Positions 11,331 to 24,212 of a stretch of 64,000 bases of DNA are shown here, piece after piece. The position numbers and the translations under genes are program-made. The DNA lies in contig JABCPU010000271.1 in NCBI GenBank assembly GCA_016800925.1, positions 27,519 through 91,518 of the forward strand, written 5' to 3'. Numbering within the stretch: position 1 is the stretch's first letter; each line of letters opens with the position of its first letter. Below the pieces are notes generated by a model. The model was not told where the DNA came from. It did no database searches and saw nothing but the letters and a program-made list of their open reading frames with translations. Source of the stretch: Suillus spraguei. Lineage: Eukaryota; Basidiomycota; Agaricomycetes; Boletales; Suillaceae.

Positions 11331-13522
11331 GCGTGTGTGCTGTGTCTTTGCGACGACGGTTGACTTTCATGATCCCATTCCCACGACCTTCTCCACCGAC
11401 ACGCTGACTTGATCTTCATGGTTATATACCACGCAGTAATACTTAGTTTTCGTTCGTGTATTTTTGATTGTTGCTATCGTTGCTTTTGAGCCAAGGGTTT
11501 TTTACTACAGAAAGATAAACATGTGTACTTGCTTCGTTGGTGTAATGCTTTATTCTTTTGTTGTCACGCCCAATAGCTGTTTGTCGCAACTGATGCGCGA
11601 CTGTGGCAATTTAGGACCGGGGCATCACAATACCATGGTTTCGTGACAATATAATTGGCGAAACAATGAATGACTTTCGACATGGAACGTCGAACGGGAC
11701 ATGTACATATCAGTGGTTCAAGAAACGTGGCGACCGCTCCAGCATCAACAATATATTTGGGATAAAAAGGTTAGTCTCATTAGGAACCAAGATAGGGTAG
11801 GATAAGGATAAGGTTCTCCTGTGCTTTTGTTGAGAGGCAGTAAGACTCGGAGTGCTTCCTGCCGAGATAGCGGATGTGACAAGAAACATATTACTCCTGA
11901 CTCGACCAGTACAACTTTGTGGAGAGAGGGGTGCTTCGGGAAAGGTGATGTCCATCGAATGAATAAGGGATGGAATGAAGGAGCCTCATCGACAGGTGGT
12001 ATATCAAACATCGCGGGGGTGCCTGTTATAGAGATGTATAGAGCTTCTACAATTTCAAAAATTGACTCGACATTCACCTGTAGTTATGTAAAATCCGCCG
12101 GGTTCCGCTGTGCGTCCAACAATAAGTGACCATATACAATTTCCAATAGCAAAGCGCCCATGTTCCTGATACAAGTGGAGAAAGAGTTTGACATGTTTAT
12201 CCCCAGGGTCCTCATTTACGGAAACCGGGAGTTTGCGACATCGTTTAAATGTGCGTCAATCCCGAGACTTTCAGCACAGTACCGTGAGATGCGAGTACTG
12301 CAATATATAATTCAGAGAGTCCTGCGGAGAGCACTGCATGGTAGCGCCAAGCATGAGATCCTCCTGCGTGATGTGCACTGTGGGGGACAGCAGAACAACG
12401 GCGAATAAAGGACACTAGTTGCATGTCTAGATGGCGGAGGGATCTCACAAAGCCAGTACTGCGAGCAGAGACCGAGACATGCGGTAATGTATCTGGTGCT
12501 GCAGTGATCGAATGGCTACTAATCGTTGGTAAAAAAAAATGAACCGTGGTAGGCAACTGACCATGATGTTACAAGCCTGTCTTTCCCCATCAAGAAATGA
12601 CCTGGGTCATGTCATGGAAAATCCCCGTTTGATACACGCACCATCCTGCTGCTCAAAGGTACCTGCACAGGAGTGCACAGGCTGCACGCTGTTTCCCACC
12701 CATGCCCATTGCCAAGGCATAGATTCCTTCTAGAATGTCGAACGGAGTCTCTGCACGATGCATCAAGCCCGTTTATGGATGTACTTGCAAACCTCTTCCA
12801 CATACTAGTTGTACTAGTTTACCGTGGAGGGTGAAAACTGAACGCCGGAGATAAGGCAATAAACAAATGAATTTGACCTGTACTTGAAGTAATCACTGTG
12901 GGGTGAGTGTCAGAACGGAACATAGGCCCATATTCGTTTCGAGTTCCGCGTTTTGGACCGAGGACGTCCAATTAACTCCGTTGGAGTCTGCCAATAAGGG
13001 GATCATCCTTACTATCTGATAAACCTTTCATACGGCATATAGAGCACGTATTCGAACACCAGGTGCCTGTCGCATGCCATAAACTAGTTAATTTGTATCA
13101 GTAGATTCAGTACAGCCTTAGCTAACTAGCAGATATGCATACCTCGTGTTCGAGTCGATCTACACCACCTAATACATTAACGGAAATCAATGCTATCACC
13201 ACGAGGCTCATGTGAAGCTCATTGACCCTTCACCGAATGGTTAGTACCCGTACCTTGCCTTGTGCGGCTGGCGATGTATGGTTTTGGGGTGAGTTTGAAT
13301 TTAAAATTGCAATTCCCAAATTTGAACCAGCAGAACCGCAGCTAGGAGGCACGTGGTCCTGAATGTCAACTCGTGTGACGTAGTAGCCACTCCCAGTCAA
13401 CAACTAGTACTAGCAAGAATGTACCAACCCTTGCATGATCCTTCAATACCTATAGAAAAGGATGACAGGAAAGTCCAATCTCCTGCTCGCACAATTTACT
13501 CTTGTCTAATTCCTTATCGTCC
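11331..13522. other. long intergenic stretch, weak coding-like fragments
   Basis: No gene could be supported. A minus-strand frame at 11745-12077 (MNVESIFEIVEALYISITGT...) has protein-like composition, and other short frames follow at 12120-12410. None shows a recognisable domain or a convincing exon chain. They may be remnants of an F-box-type gene. Confidence 0.4.
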
Positions 13523-14225
13523 ATGCTCAGGTCTCAAAGTCATTTCCAAGAATTCCCTTCTCAAAAATCTTGCGACACCCAGGAAGAATTTATCGCACAT
13601 TTGGAACGGATTAGAGATGTGTTAAAAGATAATCTAGCAGATGAAGAACTCATAGATCACTCTACCGAGCAAGTTGTTCTTGATAGGCTCGCTGTCTCAC
13701 TTGACTGGGTGCTGCTCACGGTAAGAGTCTCCAAGTCGTCAAAGATATCTCGCTGATCACGCGTGCCTTTGTTCTACGAAATCAGGCCGTGATTTTCATG
13801 GTGATGGGGATGTCGTACTTGCGCTCACCCGCCTTCGCGGGATCGGCGATGCAAAAACACATCAACTTTATCAGAAACTGACTGAAATCACGGAGGATGC
13901 TGCAATGAAAGATATATTCCGAGCACTGTCGGCACAGTCTGAATCGTCTCGTTACACCTTCTCCCGCGGGATCGTACATACCAGCATCTTATCAGGCTGC
14001 TTCTTCGCATTCCTTGCAATACTGGGCAAACTCCTCGTCGGTCGCAACGGGCTCTACCTGAACACGTCATCTTATCGCGCGTTTCGGAGGCAATCTTTCC
14101 TCAGGCCGTCGCCGTTCATATCGAGGTGGCTCTTGCTGGTTCTCAAGCAGTTACCTAATATTTTCGTATTAAACCAGCTTCTGCTTTGCATAGCATTGGT
14201 CGTTACGCATTATCTCGCTTTGTAA
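13523..14225 (+). CDS. unknown helical protein with C-terminal membrane segments
   Basis: I do not recognise the family. From the ATG at 13523 the first exon encodes a charged, helical region (TQEEFIAHLERIRDVLKDNL; EQVVLDRLAVSLDWVLLT). A clear intron (GTAAGA at 13720 to the AG near 13787) follows. The long second open frame reads RDFHGDGDVVLALTRLRG, then LYQKLTEITEDAAMKDIFRA, and ends with hydrophobic stretches (SILSGCFFAFLAILGKLL; LNQLLLCIALVVTHYLAL). The two parts join in frame only if one base is missing or the junction lies elsewhere, so the 3' boundary is uncertain. The hydrophobic tail could also be a read-through artefact. Confidence 0.4.
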
Positions 14226-14810
14226 CCCTCCTCGTTCTTCGGAGGTGTCGTTAACTTCCCTAGTTCCAGCGTATCAAAGTTCAAGCTATCCTCAGCCAAG
14301 CAACCCTTTCATCTCGTTTCCATGTAACTTTTAGCTCAAGTATGCCTCCATTATGTATTCGATACAGCAAATATCCCGAATTTTCTATAGATCATCATTT
14401 TGCAGCTATTTATTCACGAATTCACCCGCCGGATTGGTGTCTTGCGTTGGTTTGGCTAGTCCAATTCTGTTCTGTACTATGTATTATATATTCGTCTCTT
14501 AAATTATTGATGATAGCACGAAGTACCTCGGTCGGCAGCCGTACGCATTGTCCTATTAGTAGACGTATGACAGATAATTAAATATCAACGAAGGAATACA
14601 GATTCTAGTCCAGTTCATATAAATGTAATGGCATGCAATACATAAAATACCATTAAAATACAGCAATGTAGGAGATGTTCGTGCGGATGATGCATGAATA
14701 ACAAATAACAGGGTATAAAAATGCCCAGAAAACAACCGAGAAGATCTAGATGACTGTGGACACTGACCAAACTATCACTAGTACAACCAGTTTACATTGC
14801 AACGTGCCGA
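14226..14810. other. convergent 3' region
   Basis: A spacer between the unknown plus-strand gene and the ATG1 stop. It is AT-rich, and no gene is supported. Confidence 0.5.
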
Positions 14811-17800
14811 CTACGGCCCTGACACAGCGGCCTCTTGTTGGAGCTGCTGTTGCTGCACCTGCTGCACCGCCTGAGGGTCCCATGGCGGGGGATACCGGGC
14901 ATCCACAAGATTCTGATCAGCAAGCGCATCCCGTAACCGATCTCTGTGATTCATGCTCATGCGTGCACGACACCGAATGAGACGGAGCTTCGTTCGCGTT
15001 ATCCCTGATGCATTGTCAGTTTCAACATCAAAAACAAACAAATGCCGCACAAGTAGCGATGGTGGCACGGTCCTCTTCCATAAAAGGATTCTCAGTTTGA
15101 AGGTCGTCTTGGAGTGTGTACAGACACCAAAGCGATTCCTCGTATAATTTCTCGCATTCATCTGGAGCTGTTGCTTGGTCTAGGAGCTCCTTACGAGCTG
15201 CGGTGCGACTCTAAAAACGGGCTATAAACTCCCGACAGTCCAGATTATAAAGGTAAGTGCGTACAAGAAGCAAGGCACGGTCATAGACCAACTGATCCAG
15301 GTATATCTTAGGACCATCATATTGCACTGGGAGCCACGTCTTCACCAGCGCAGCTCGGTCACTACATTTGATAAAGTGCTCCTTGAACCACGACAGAGCT
15401 TTGTTCACCACGTGAGTCCTATGCTCTGAATGTAGAAATAAAACATACCATCATCAAACCCTTCACTCACCTCGAATTCACCATCAGGGTGGCGCATTCG
15501 TAGGTGCTCTTGGAAGTTTCGCAGCTTGTTGATCCCTTTCTGCGAAAAAGACATGAGGAGTATGTAAACAGCAACGCACGTCACAGCGCTGTATTCGGCT
15601 TCTTGGTCCGCGTTTCGTCGCCGCTGTGCATGTTTCTCAGGCTCGCCTTCACGTCGTGAAAACTTCGCTGGATCAGGTAATGGCTCTGCAAGTGGGTTGG
15701 ATCGGTATACAAGAGGGTAAGGGATACATACTTTGAGGTACAGCCTTGACATGCTCATACATCTCATCGGCCCAATGCGTGAGGAAATCTGTCTTCTGCG
15801 CAAGCTCTTCTAACTCTGCGAGAAGCTCGTCTTCCATTGGGTCTATTTCCGTTTCTCTTTCAGAGGGAGTCCGGAGAATGAGTTGTGGACGCCGAGGGGA
15901 CGAGGAGCTAGGGTAGTGGTTGAAGCCGGGAGAAGCAGGTGACTTGGGCGTTGATGTACCAAAGAGCTTGCGGGAGGCGAGAGAGAGGGCGCGACTCAAA
16001 GCGTTTGTAGCGGCGCGCGTGGGTGACGATGATAGTGGAGGGGCGAGAGGGTGGGGAGGCGGTGGGAATGTTGGTATTGGTGCGGATGGCGGAGTACCTG
16101 ATGGTGATGATGCTGTGTGATCTGACGGCTGTGCTTCGCCGGCGAGAGGTGATAAGGGAACACGCCGATCCCGCAACGGTCGTCGTGCACTGTTTAATTC
16201 TGAGTGGATAAGTCAGCTTACAAAATGTATGACAGAGAACATGACTCACCGTCGACAGTACGAGTGAATTCGACAGTACGTGGGTCAATAAGAACGTACT
16301 CCTTCCGGATAAGACCGTCTTCCTCTGACTCTCCTGGAATGACAGAACCTTCAATCGCGAGTAGCTTCGGACCTGCCTTTTCCTTTTCAGGATCCGGTGG
16401 ATTCGAGGCGGTTCTTGTTCGATCGGTGTTGGTAACTGTCGTCTGCGTTCTCCCAGGTGATGAACTAAGTGTTTAATTTTCAGATCATCAACATGTCCAA
16501 GATAATGTCAAGGGCCCATACCTTGTCGGAGGTGGGATGGCAGACAGGTCTTCCGTCGCAGTGTCTCTTCTCCGGAAATGGAACTTACTAGGCGGGATCA
16601 TAGCCTTAGGGTCAAGAACTTCTGGTGGAATTATTCTATGGTGTTCAGGAATCTGTCCAGGGGGGATTTCATCGACTTCTTCTTCTTCTGCTTGCGTCGT
16701 ATTTTGCAACTGCATTTCGGGTGCAGGACGAGGAAACTTGGACTTTGCGAGTGCTCTGCTCTTGAAGAATTCCTCAAAGCTGGCGCGCTCGGCAGGCTGC
16801 CGTTTGAGCAAGGTACGGATCAGGTCCTTGATGTCAACGGCAACAATTGTAGGCTCTTCCGTCTTTATTGTAGGTGGAGTGGACGGATGAGAAGATATAC
16901 GAGCAGGATCCTCGTCCGGGAATTTGATACCTTTGGAATGTTCGATCTTTTTCAAGAGTTCAACGTGGTTTTGGGCCCGGAAGGGCGGTTTTCCAACACA
17001 CATCTCGTACAACACCGCACCAACACTCCACAAGTCAGCTTTCGCATCGTATTTCTCGTATCGCAATATCTCGGGAGCCATATAAAGACTGCAAATTATA
17101 GTAGTCAAGTCGAGCCTGTCACAACAGTAGGGGAACGTACGGAGAACCACACAAGGTCTCTGCCATCATAGCGTTTGGAAGGGAGCGTGCGAACCCGAAA
17201 TCGGCGACCTTGAGTATTGGAACGCCCAAAGGGTGGCCCTTTGCAAGTTCCTCGGGCGATGCAGGATTCAAGAGCAGATTCTGTACACAATAAGATATTA
17301 GACACCTCGAATTTATCCGAACGAACGTACCTGGGGCTTGATGTCCCTGTGGATAAGATTTCGCTGCCGAAGAAATTTCAAAGCGCGTGCTTCGCAAGAT
17401 CAGATCAATGGAAAGTAGGAGAACCACAATCTCTCACCGAGCTGACGCAGGAAACTTCGCACGACAATCTCGTCTAGGCCCCCCGTTCTCGGATGAGGGT
17501 AATATTGAAGAGCAGCTCCCGGTGAGGGTGCGTACTCTAGCCCTTCGACGCGACCGCGTTTCTTTATATAATTTGTTAGGTCGCCCCCGGCGCAGTACTC
17601 CATAATAAGGTATATGTTGCGTTCGGCGCGCTATAAAGCACATGATTAGAGAACCGGCATAAGAATATGATGACATTGGTGATGCATGATACGGAGATGA
17701 AAGAGAGAAGGACGACAAAAGAGGACTGCAGGTAGTCCTGCTGCTTTCAGGATGCAGCACAGTACAGCATGGTTGTGCGCAGATAGAGAAGAAGCGCTTA

Positions 17801-18113
17801 CAACAATGTCAATCAACTTAGTGATATGGCGATGAGATAACGACTTCAAAATCTCAATTTCGCTTTGCAGGTTATCGAACAATTTTGCAGTAAGTATATC
17901 TCGTCGCACGGACTTGATGGCGACCTGGTGGTGAGTTTCCTGCAGCGCCACATTGTTTCTAGAAGCCAGATAGACAAAGATACGTACACGCACCTCGTGG
18001 TATCCTTTATAGACAGTTGCAAAACTTCCCTTTCCGATATCGCTGACTATGATATATGGACGTGATTCGTCGTCCTCGACTGTCCTTCTCGGCATGGATT
18101 TATCTGAAGCCAT
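14811..18113 (-). CDS. ATG1: autophagy-initiating serine/threonine kinase Atg1 (ULK)
   Basis: Atg1 starts autophagosome formation at the pre-autophagosomal structure together with Atg13 and Atg17. The start [20 protein letters not shown] is at 18113. The kinase domain follows: glycine loop [31 protein letters not shown] with the catalytic Lys, hinge [29 protein letters not shown] (about 17340), [15 protein letters not shown], and the activation segment AETLCGSP plus [20 protein letters not shown]. After a proline/serine-rich linker (15850-16480) come the C-terminal MIT-type helices that bind Atg13, with [20 protein letters not shown] (about 15390), [20 protein letters not shown] and [16 protein letters not shown], ending at 14811. 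All catalytic residues are present and no frame break was seen. Many introns of about 50 bp interrupt the gene. Confidence 0.95.
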
Positions 18114-19244
18114 GGTGAGGGGTTAGTGGTCAATGCAAGTCAGGTATAGCGGTAGCCCGCGAGAGCAGAGGCGCTGAGCGCCGTCGATGTGTTATGAAAG
18201 AACAGTAACAATGAGAGCAAAGGTGAACTGTAGGGGAGCACTTAGGGAATGCCACTTGTGCCGACTACTTGTCCGAATTGGGAAACCTGAGAAGAAGCAC
18301 CATTCTGACTAAGCCTGCGCTGGCAGAGGCTGCAAGTAGCACGGCTGAAATTGTTTTACCCAGTGTGGGGGCAGAAATATTTTGAAACGAGTTCTGCCAA
18401 AAAAACGGCAGAATGGTATTTGGCAGAATGGCAAAAATCTGACAGAGGTTCGGACACACTTTTTTGAATGTCAAACATTTGTTACTTGCTCATAGTACAA
18501 ATAAGATTCATATTGACTTTACTCACAACACTACTCATTACGCCATCGTTGTCTTCGCTGTTTGGCGTCGTGCGGCCAAAACCGGATGACTGTCACTCTG
18601 TCGCTTAAGCGTGTATCGCCTTAGTCTCAGTACAAGGCTTCATCGTGCTGATTCGTGCAACCGCTCCGACAATAGTATTACCCACATGCAGTTGCGCGGC
18701 CTGGCAGTGGCAGGAATCCGTATAAATAACTTTTTTGCATTGGAGTCAGTCCTTTAGACAGACTCTATGTTGAACATGCTATTTGCACAACTTGTCAGAT
18801 GTTTTATCTAAGACCACTTTTTGTAACATATATGCTACAAATATTCAGCAGAAAGATACCTATTTGTCTACTCGTGTCACGCCAGATTGACTCGATATTC
18901 ACTAGAAATGACATTACAACAAAAACATCACACAGATATCTCAATAGTTGTCCAACAGCAATCTGTTACCTTTATCTCCCGGAGCTAACCAACTTTTGAG
19001 CTCATGGATGTCCCTATAAACTCGAGATGATATTCCTTGCACAGATTTCAGTTAATCTTGCCTTATCTTCATTCGAGTAGCCTCCCTAATACTGAGATAC
19101 ATACATGAGATTACGCTAAACGGATACTTTCGGGTGAAGTTCCGGAGACCGTCTTCCTTCTGAAAAGAGCTTCGCAAACTCTGACCACCAAACGGGAAGC
19201 GCAGCCCCTCAGTAAATTAATAATAAGCTACTAGACGATTAAAA
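18114..19244. other. ATG1 upstream region and intergenic DNA
   Basis: Contains the ATG1 promoter side, a small MITE-like palindromic block at 18270-18456, and otherwise nothing recognisable. Confidence 0.5.
18270..18456. repeat. possible MITE-like block with 8-bp inverted ends
   Basis: The block begins TGTCCGAA and ends TTCGGACA, a perfect 8-bp inverted repeat 187 bp apart. Inside are repeated and complementary words (GGCAGAATGG twice, TCTGCC, TGGCAGA). No clear target-site duplication was found, so assignment to a transposon is tentative. Confidence 0.3.
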
Positions 19245-20061
19245 CTAGGACCCAAATTTTTTTCTCAACACAAGTAAGGTAATCAAACACCACAAAACGA
19301 GTACCGTAATGATACAAATTGCTAGGAGCGGATGCTGTCCCAAAAGCCAGCATAGAGTATAGAGGGCTTGAGAAAGACCAAACAAAAGAGGCAACTCATT
19401 CGACCATGACAAGACGTGGGCACGTGTATGTTGAGGCCAGTCGTGTAATGGCCGCCGCCCCACATGTACATCGTTGTCCTCGCTGGTACTCGCGGCGAAG
19501 TGGCCTAGAGCCCACTTCCCAAAGACAGTGATAACCACAATGAAAGGGGGGACAAAGAGACACGCGTCCATCACTCCTTGTAGAACCAAAAATGTGAATG
19601 AAGGTGCTGCGAAGACCGACAGGACTGTCCCGCTGGTGAATGTGCCGTTACCAATGGTGCGGAAGACATCTTTTACCCCAGCTACCAAAGTTGTGTGTCT
19701 TTGGTATAGGCGGAATCCGGGCTGCATTGTGGCAAATTTGTTTATGAATGCAGTAGCACCCGCCTGCCAGGAGTTTTAGTTGCGGCATTCTGGAAGGAAA
19801 TTTCGAAGAACTGACGCAGAGTAAGAGCGTGTTCATTAGCCCATCAAGACTTTTCATTTTACGCTCCTCTTCAGCGCGGTATTTTGCCTCCAGTAATCGT
19901 TCCTTCAGCATTTCAGCACTATCGTGCAACTCAGAGACGTGCTCCTGGGAATCGTAGGTCCTAGGAGGTATTTAACATAGATCAACATCCGTCATCTCAA
20001 TCAAAGCTTACCAGTCCACCATTCCAAGCTGATTATCGAGGTGAGTCTGGTAGTCGTTCAT
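19245..20061 (-). CDS. unknown multi-pass membrane protein
   Basis: I do not recognise the family. Three exons are proposed: the ATG at 20061 (MNDYQTHLDNQLGMVDW) with an intron to about 19961, a second exon encoding a soluble charged helix (EMLKERLLEAKYRAEEERKM), and a 52-nt intron (GTCAGTTC...CTGGCAG, about 19757-19808) leading into the membrane part. The product is about 236 residues. It contains AGATAFINKFATMQPGFRLY, several hydrophobic segments (SVFAAPSFTFLVLQGVMDAC; LFVPPFIVVITVFGKWALG; LLAICIITVLVLWCLITLLV) and a basic end (LRKKFGS). An N-terminal coiled coil followed by three to four membrane spans is the likely topology. Two decayed relatives lie nearby (21094-21210 and 25511-26036), so this is the intact member of a local family. 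Confidence 0.6.
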
Positions 20062-21093
20062 TAGTGCACGTACAGTCGCTGCCCTTGTGAGGGGGCTTGA
20101 CGTGAAACCTCTGACGATGCATTTATTACACGGGTAGTGTCACAAATGTGTGACGGTAGTAATGTCATGCGCCTGATTCAAAAAGGCAATCACATTTCCA
20201 GGGGTTCGCTGTACGAACTTATGACCTTGTTCCGAGTATTTTATATTTTGCAGGCTCTTTGAGGCTATACATTTCATCTGTGTTTATGCATCATAACCAT
20301 TTACGATAATGCCTGCCATCGGAGATGACGCAAGTGGTTACAAGGGTTAGTGTTTGATATTGATTGTATTGTTGTTACGCGCTTGGTTGTGTTCATTTGT
20401 GACCACGCGAGGAACAATAAAACGAATCGGACGAGATAACAAGACGAAACTGTGTATTTCTGAAACGTTGTACAAGTGAGCAGATGGTGGTAGGTATGAG
20501 ACCTGAGTCTGGTAACACAATTCGAAATATAAGGGGAAGGGTCACGTGTCGTATGATGTGTAAGCGTTCAGCTTACATTTATGCGGAGTTCAATTTTTTT
20601 GAGACCAAACCCCAGAACCGCGAAAACCACCACCTGGGCCACTGAACGCGAGAACGATACTCATTCACACAGCACGATATGCCTCCCTGGACTGTTTCAT
20701 ATGATCTGAAGCTTCGCATTCCTGTTCTTTACCATGTACAAGGACTTTCTATCAAACAAATCTGTGGGGTTATCAATGACCTTGCTCCGTAAAGTAACAA
20801 GTACTTGTGCACGCGATTTCTGGCGCGTCGACGTGCTTCAACATAGAGCTAGCATTTGTGCACTTGTGGTACGCAGTGAGCTATCAGTATGCGTATATGC
20901 ACTGATTTCGGATCCAGCTAGTTTGACGATATAGCATTTTTACATCTGGTAGAGACTTGGCAGCCCAAGTGTCCGAGTCACAACCAGAAATAAAAATGCC
21001 ATATGCTATTAGGACGCATGACCTGAGGATGGTATCTACTTCATTAATATTCGTATCATTACTGTGACCACAGAGGAAGAGACAACCTCGAAA
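20062..21093. other. intergenic, no gene recognised
   Basis: Upstream region of the membrane-protein gene and further spacer. Short open frames lack any support. Confidence 0.5.
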
Positions 21094-21210
21094 CTTGTTT
21101 AGGCCTCCTCGACCTCATCCGTCATGTTTTCACCATCAACGATATTGTGAAATTCCTCTTTCCTGCTCACGTTGTCCAAGATTCCGCGGCAGCTTGCCTC
21201 CAGTAGGCGT
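21094..21210 (-). pseudogene. fragment of the 19.2-kb membrane-protein family
   Basis: On the minus strand this segment encodes ERLLEASCRGILDNVSRKEE and ends DEVEEA before a stop. The DNA GAACG-CTACTGGAGGCAA followed by CCGCG closely matches the exon encoding KERLLEAKYRAEEE in the intact gene at 19245-20061. No membrane part is attached. It is probably a relic of a third copy, though chance similarity over about 35 nt cannot be excluded. Confidence 0.4.
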
Positions 21211-22257
21211 TCCTACCTCCACGAAATGTATTTGTGGATGAATTGAAACGAGATTGTGTTGAACGCACTGTCTGGAAATTATGGTGAGCATCAAAGGAAA
21301 ATAACAATAGAGAAAAATACTGAGGAACAGAACAGAATCGTAGTCCGGATACTCTCAAGGAAGGGGAGCAAGCAGATGCACCTGAACAAATTACCTCGCA
21401 ATCTCGACTCATTCTGACACGCCTCCCCATTAACTGGATCTCAAAATTGGAGCAATGCGCGATGCAAACGAAACCTCTTGATCGAAAAAGGATTAATACG
21501 AAATGCGCAAGTCCGCATCACTGCTCCTCATTACTGATTTGTAGAAGTTCAAACATTTCAGACAGGAGAGACACATTACCTGCCTCGCATTATATTCATC
21601 TTTAACGTATTTAAGTTGAGCTGTCAATCCCAAGCAATTTCCTCTGCAACTGCGTATACGACTACATTCAACGAACGTAAAGGGCTGACGCTGAAAAAAG
21701 CTGTGCTTGACCTGCACATGTATTCATTTGCACACGAACAGCTATACAAGGCACTGTAGAGGGTGCGATGTCGCAGGGACATTCGAGCACTGTTTGGGAG
21801 AGACGAAGAGGAGAAGATAACGGCAAACGTAATTTACAGAGATTTGTGATTGTAATTCAGGGTAGAAAACGTGCGAAGGCGAACGGAGCGCTCATATGAT
21901 ATATAACACTGCTGCAATTGAGTCTTGCATGCGGCGGAAGTTTGGAAGGAACTGTGACTCCGCGACACTGCAGTGGCTACTGCATGCTGTGTGAACTATG
22001 TAGTTCAAGTTGGGCCTTGGCTATCATACTAGCTACATCGAAACTTCTGTAGAAAGTGCCCACAGCAAGTCGTTCCACGAGGCTTGCCATGCGTAATTAG
22101 TGGACTGTCACTGCTGTGCACAGCTTCCCGTTAAATACCATCAATGTCCGATCATGATGTGAGTGCTGAGTATCTCGACTCCTTTGCTCCCTTCCGAGTC
22201 TTACATTCCCTCTCACCTATCTTCTGACCCACCTGCCAGTGATATCAAAATTTCGAA
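21211..22257. other. intergenic, no gene recognised
   Basis: Includes the upstream region of the plus-strand multi-domain gene. Nothing else could be supported. Confidence 0.5.
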
Positions 22258-24212
22258 ATGCCCTTTTCGCGGGTCAACAATTTCGTCAACAATTTCGATG
22301 CGAGCAAAGTATTTGCAGTTCGATTGAGGCGCGGACGTACTAGTACACGATGCAGCTCGACAACTACCCACCATGATGGCCATTACACCATCCCTGCAGA
22401 TATCCCTAGTGAGTTACCGTTCCTTCACCTACTCTCCATTTGAATTTATCACTACTAGTGCGCCCTGGTTCTCCGGCCAGGGATCCTAGTCTCCCAGTTC
22501 AAGTTTCCATCAACATTTCCTCCACCACATCCTCCAATGGCGATTCTTCTGCCCGCAAAGCTTCTGACATGGCGCAAGCAATTTTGCCTTTTGTCCAGGA
22601 CGTTGCAGGTGCAATTCCATTTGCAGGTCCGCCGATCCAAGCTACTATTAGTGGAATATTATCAATCTTTCAAGCCATAGATGTAAGAGCTTATTTTCTT
22701 ACTAAAATGTTTCTTAATTCAAAGACCGTCACAGAGACGTAATCAGGATAAGGCGGACCTAGATTGTTTGGTGTCACGACTTTATCGACTAAGCTCACAT
22801 CTGTGCAATGCCCCAACCGTACAGGATCCCTTAGAACACCACCGGAGGGATTTCATAATTAGGTATATATCTTCTTCATGTGTCCTTGAATTTACCCGAC
22901 ATCGAGGCGCATTTAGGATGCTACAAGACATATCGGCCAAAGTAACACAGTTGTCAAACCGTGGTCTCGCGTATACATCTGTTACGCAAGACATTATCGG
23001 ATGCTCCAACGAAATCGATCGTTATCTGGCGGATTATTCGGTTTTGTTTTACTCTCTCAAGATTATTTCCATGCACTCACTAGTATTCTGCTTTGTTAGT
23101 GGTCATCTCAGATGCAATGTCAACACGGCATCCACGAAGTGTTAGCAATTCTTCGGGGGCAGAAGGATTCTGTCGGACCTACTGCAACGCAATTAACTGC
23201 GGCTGTCATACTTGGTTGTGTGACACTGGTAGATGCAACAGGCCATGAACATGCAATATCTGTGACCTTTTGTGCCTCATTTCAGGTCTGCCCCAGTGTA
23301 AAATCCGTATTTGGAAGCTCACTCATCAAGCTCTCTTTAGCAACTCAATGACATGCTCCAGGTTCTGTTTAAACGTGACTCGATCGAAGCACAACTTCAG
23401 AGACGGTATATGGAGCAAGGACAATATGATTTGTGCATCGATGACGACAAGCAAGTAACTCAGCTTACGAGCCATGAATGGCCAAGCATTGAAGCAGGTA
23501 CGAAGATTGTCATGAGAGTTGTTATTGAACAACAAACGACACCATCGTCTGGAGTTGACTACAAATGTCATTTCTGTGGTGCCGTCAATCACATTGGTGC
23601 TGGGTCTACTAAATATACATTTGAACGGCAGGGTCGCTCGATCGATTGGTGAGTATGTTTGTCTTCTGGCTCCTGAGGGCGCCTAATAGCCGAAAGTCGA
23701 GTATGCAAACGACGATTTCAGATCACCCGCGGAAGCTCCAGTGCAAAGCGGAGCACACAGTCCTCTAACATTGACTGCGGTCCTAGAACTGAAGTAGAAA
23801 TGCACCTTATTCGCAACTTTCGCATCCAGCAGAGTGCATCTGCCCAATATCGTGCGTTTACCTATCTTCAATATGTGATGACTTTCGATTTTTTTTTCTT
23901 CTTCTTGTAGACCGTCCCGATGAGTTGTTGCTGTTCCAATGTTTCTGGGATGCTGGACATGGCTTGCATTGTAATGACTTGATTCATGGCTACAATCTTT
24001 CCGCTCACCTGCGTGAAGTTCATGGAATTCACGGGTCGGACCAGAGTCGAGTTTACTGCCTATGGAATTCTTGTCATAGGGAGTTCAACAAGGAGCATCT
24101 TACGAGACACGTTGAGGAAATTCACATGAGGATTACGTACGGGTGCGGGTGCGGGAGTACATTCTCGCGCAGAGATACTCTCAACAGGCACAAGAGAACC
24201 GCGCGGCATTAA
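22258..24212 (+). CDS. HeLo/MLKL-like helical bundle + ubiquitin-like domain + zinc finger protein
   Basis: Eight exons can be placed with consistent phases: 22258-22408, 22459-22682, 22735-22862, 22917-23040, 23112-23285, 23341-23648, 23697-23851 and 23911-24212. They total 1566 nt (521 residues). Order of parts: a short basic N-terminus; a helical region (LPFVQDVAGAIPFAGPPIQA, then LDCLVSRLYRLSSHL and MLQDISAKVTQLSNRG) resembling the four-helix N-terminal domains of fungal HeLo/MLKL-like cell-death proteins; a fungal ubiquitin-like domain (LGCVTLVDATGHEHAISVTF, QLNDMLQVLFKRDS, SIEAGTKIVMRVVIEQ); a CHFC...CRVC zinc ribbon formed across an intron; and three C-terminal C2H2-type fingers (HCNDLIHGYNLSAHLREVHG; YCLWNSCHREFNKEHLTRHV; FSRRDTLNRHKRTARH). 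Each part is visible in the sequence. A cell-death or signalling role is inferred from domain type. One donor (23041, GTTTTG) is non-standard. Confidence 0.75.

Noticed and set aside
11745..12077. A 110-codon minus-strand frame with protein-like composition
   Set aside because: No domain, no neighbouring exons in frame and no start context could be supported. Noted only as a possible remnant.
18270..18456. A complete MITE
   Set aside because: Only 8 bp of inverted ends and no target duplication. Kept as a low-confidence repeat, not as a finding.
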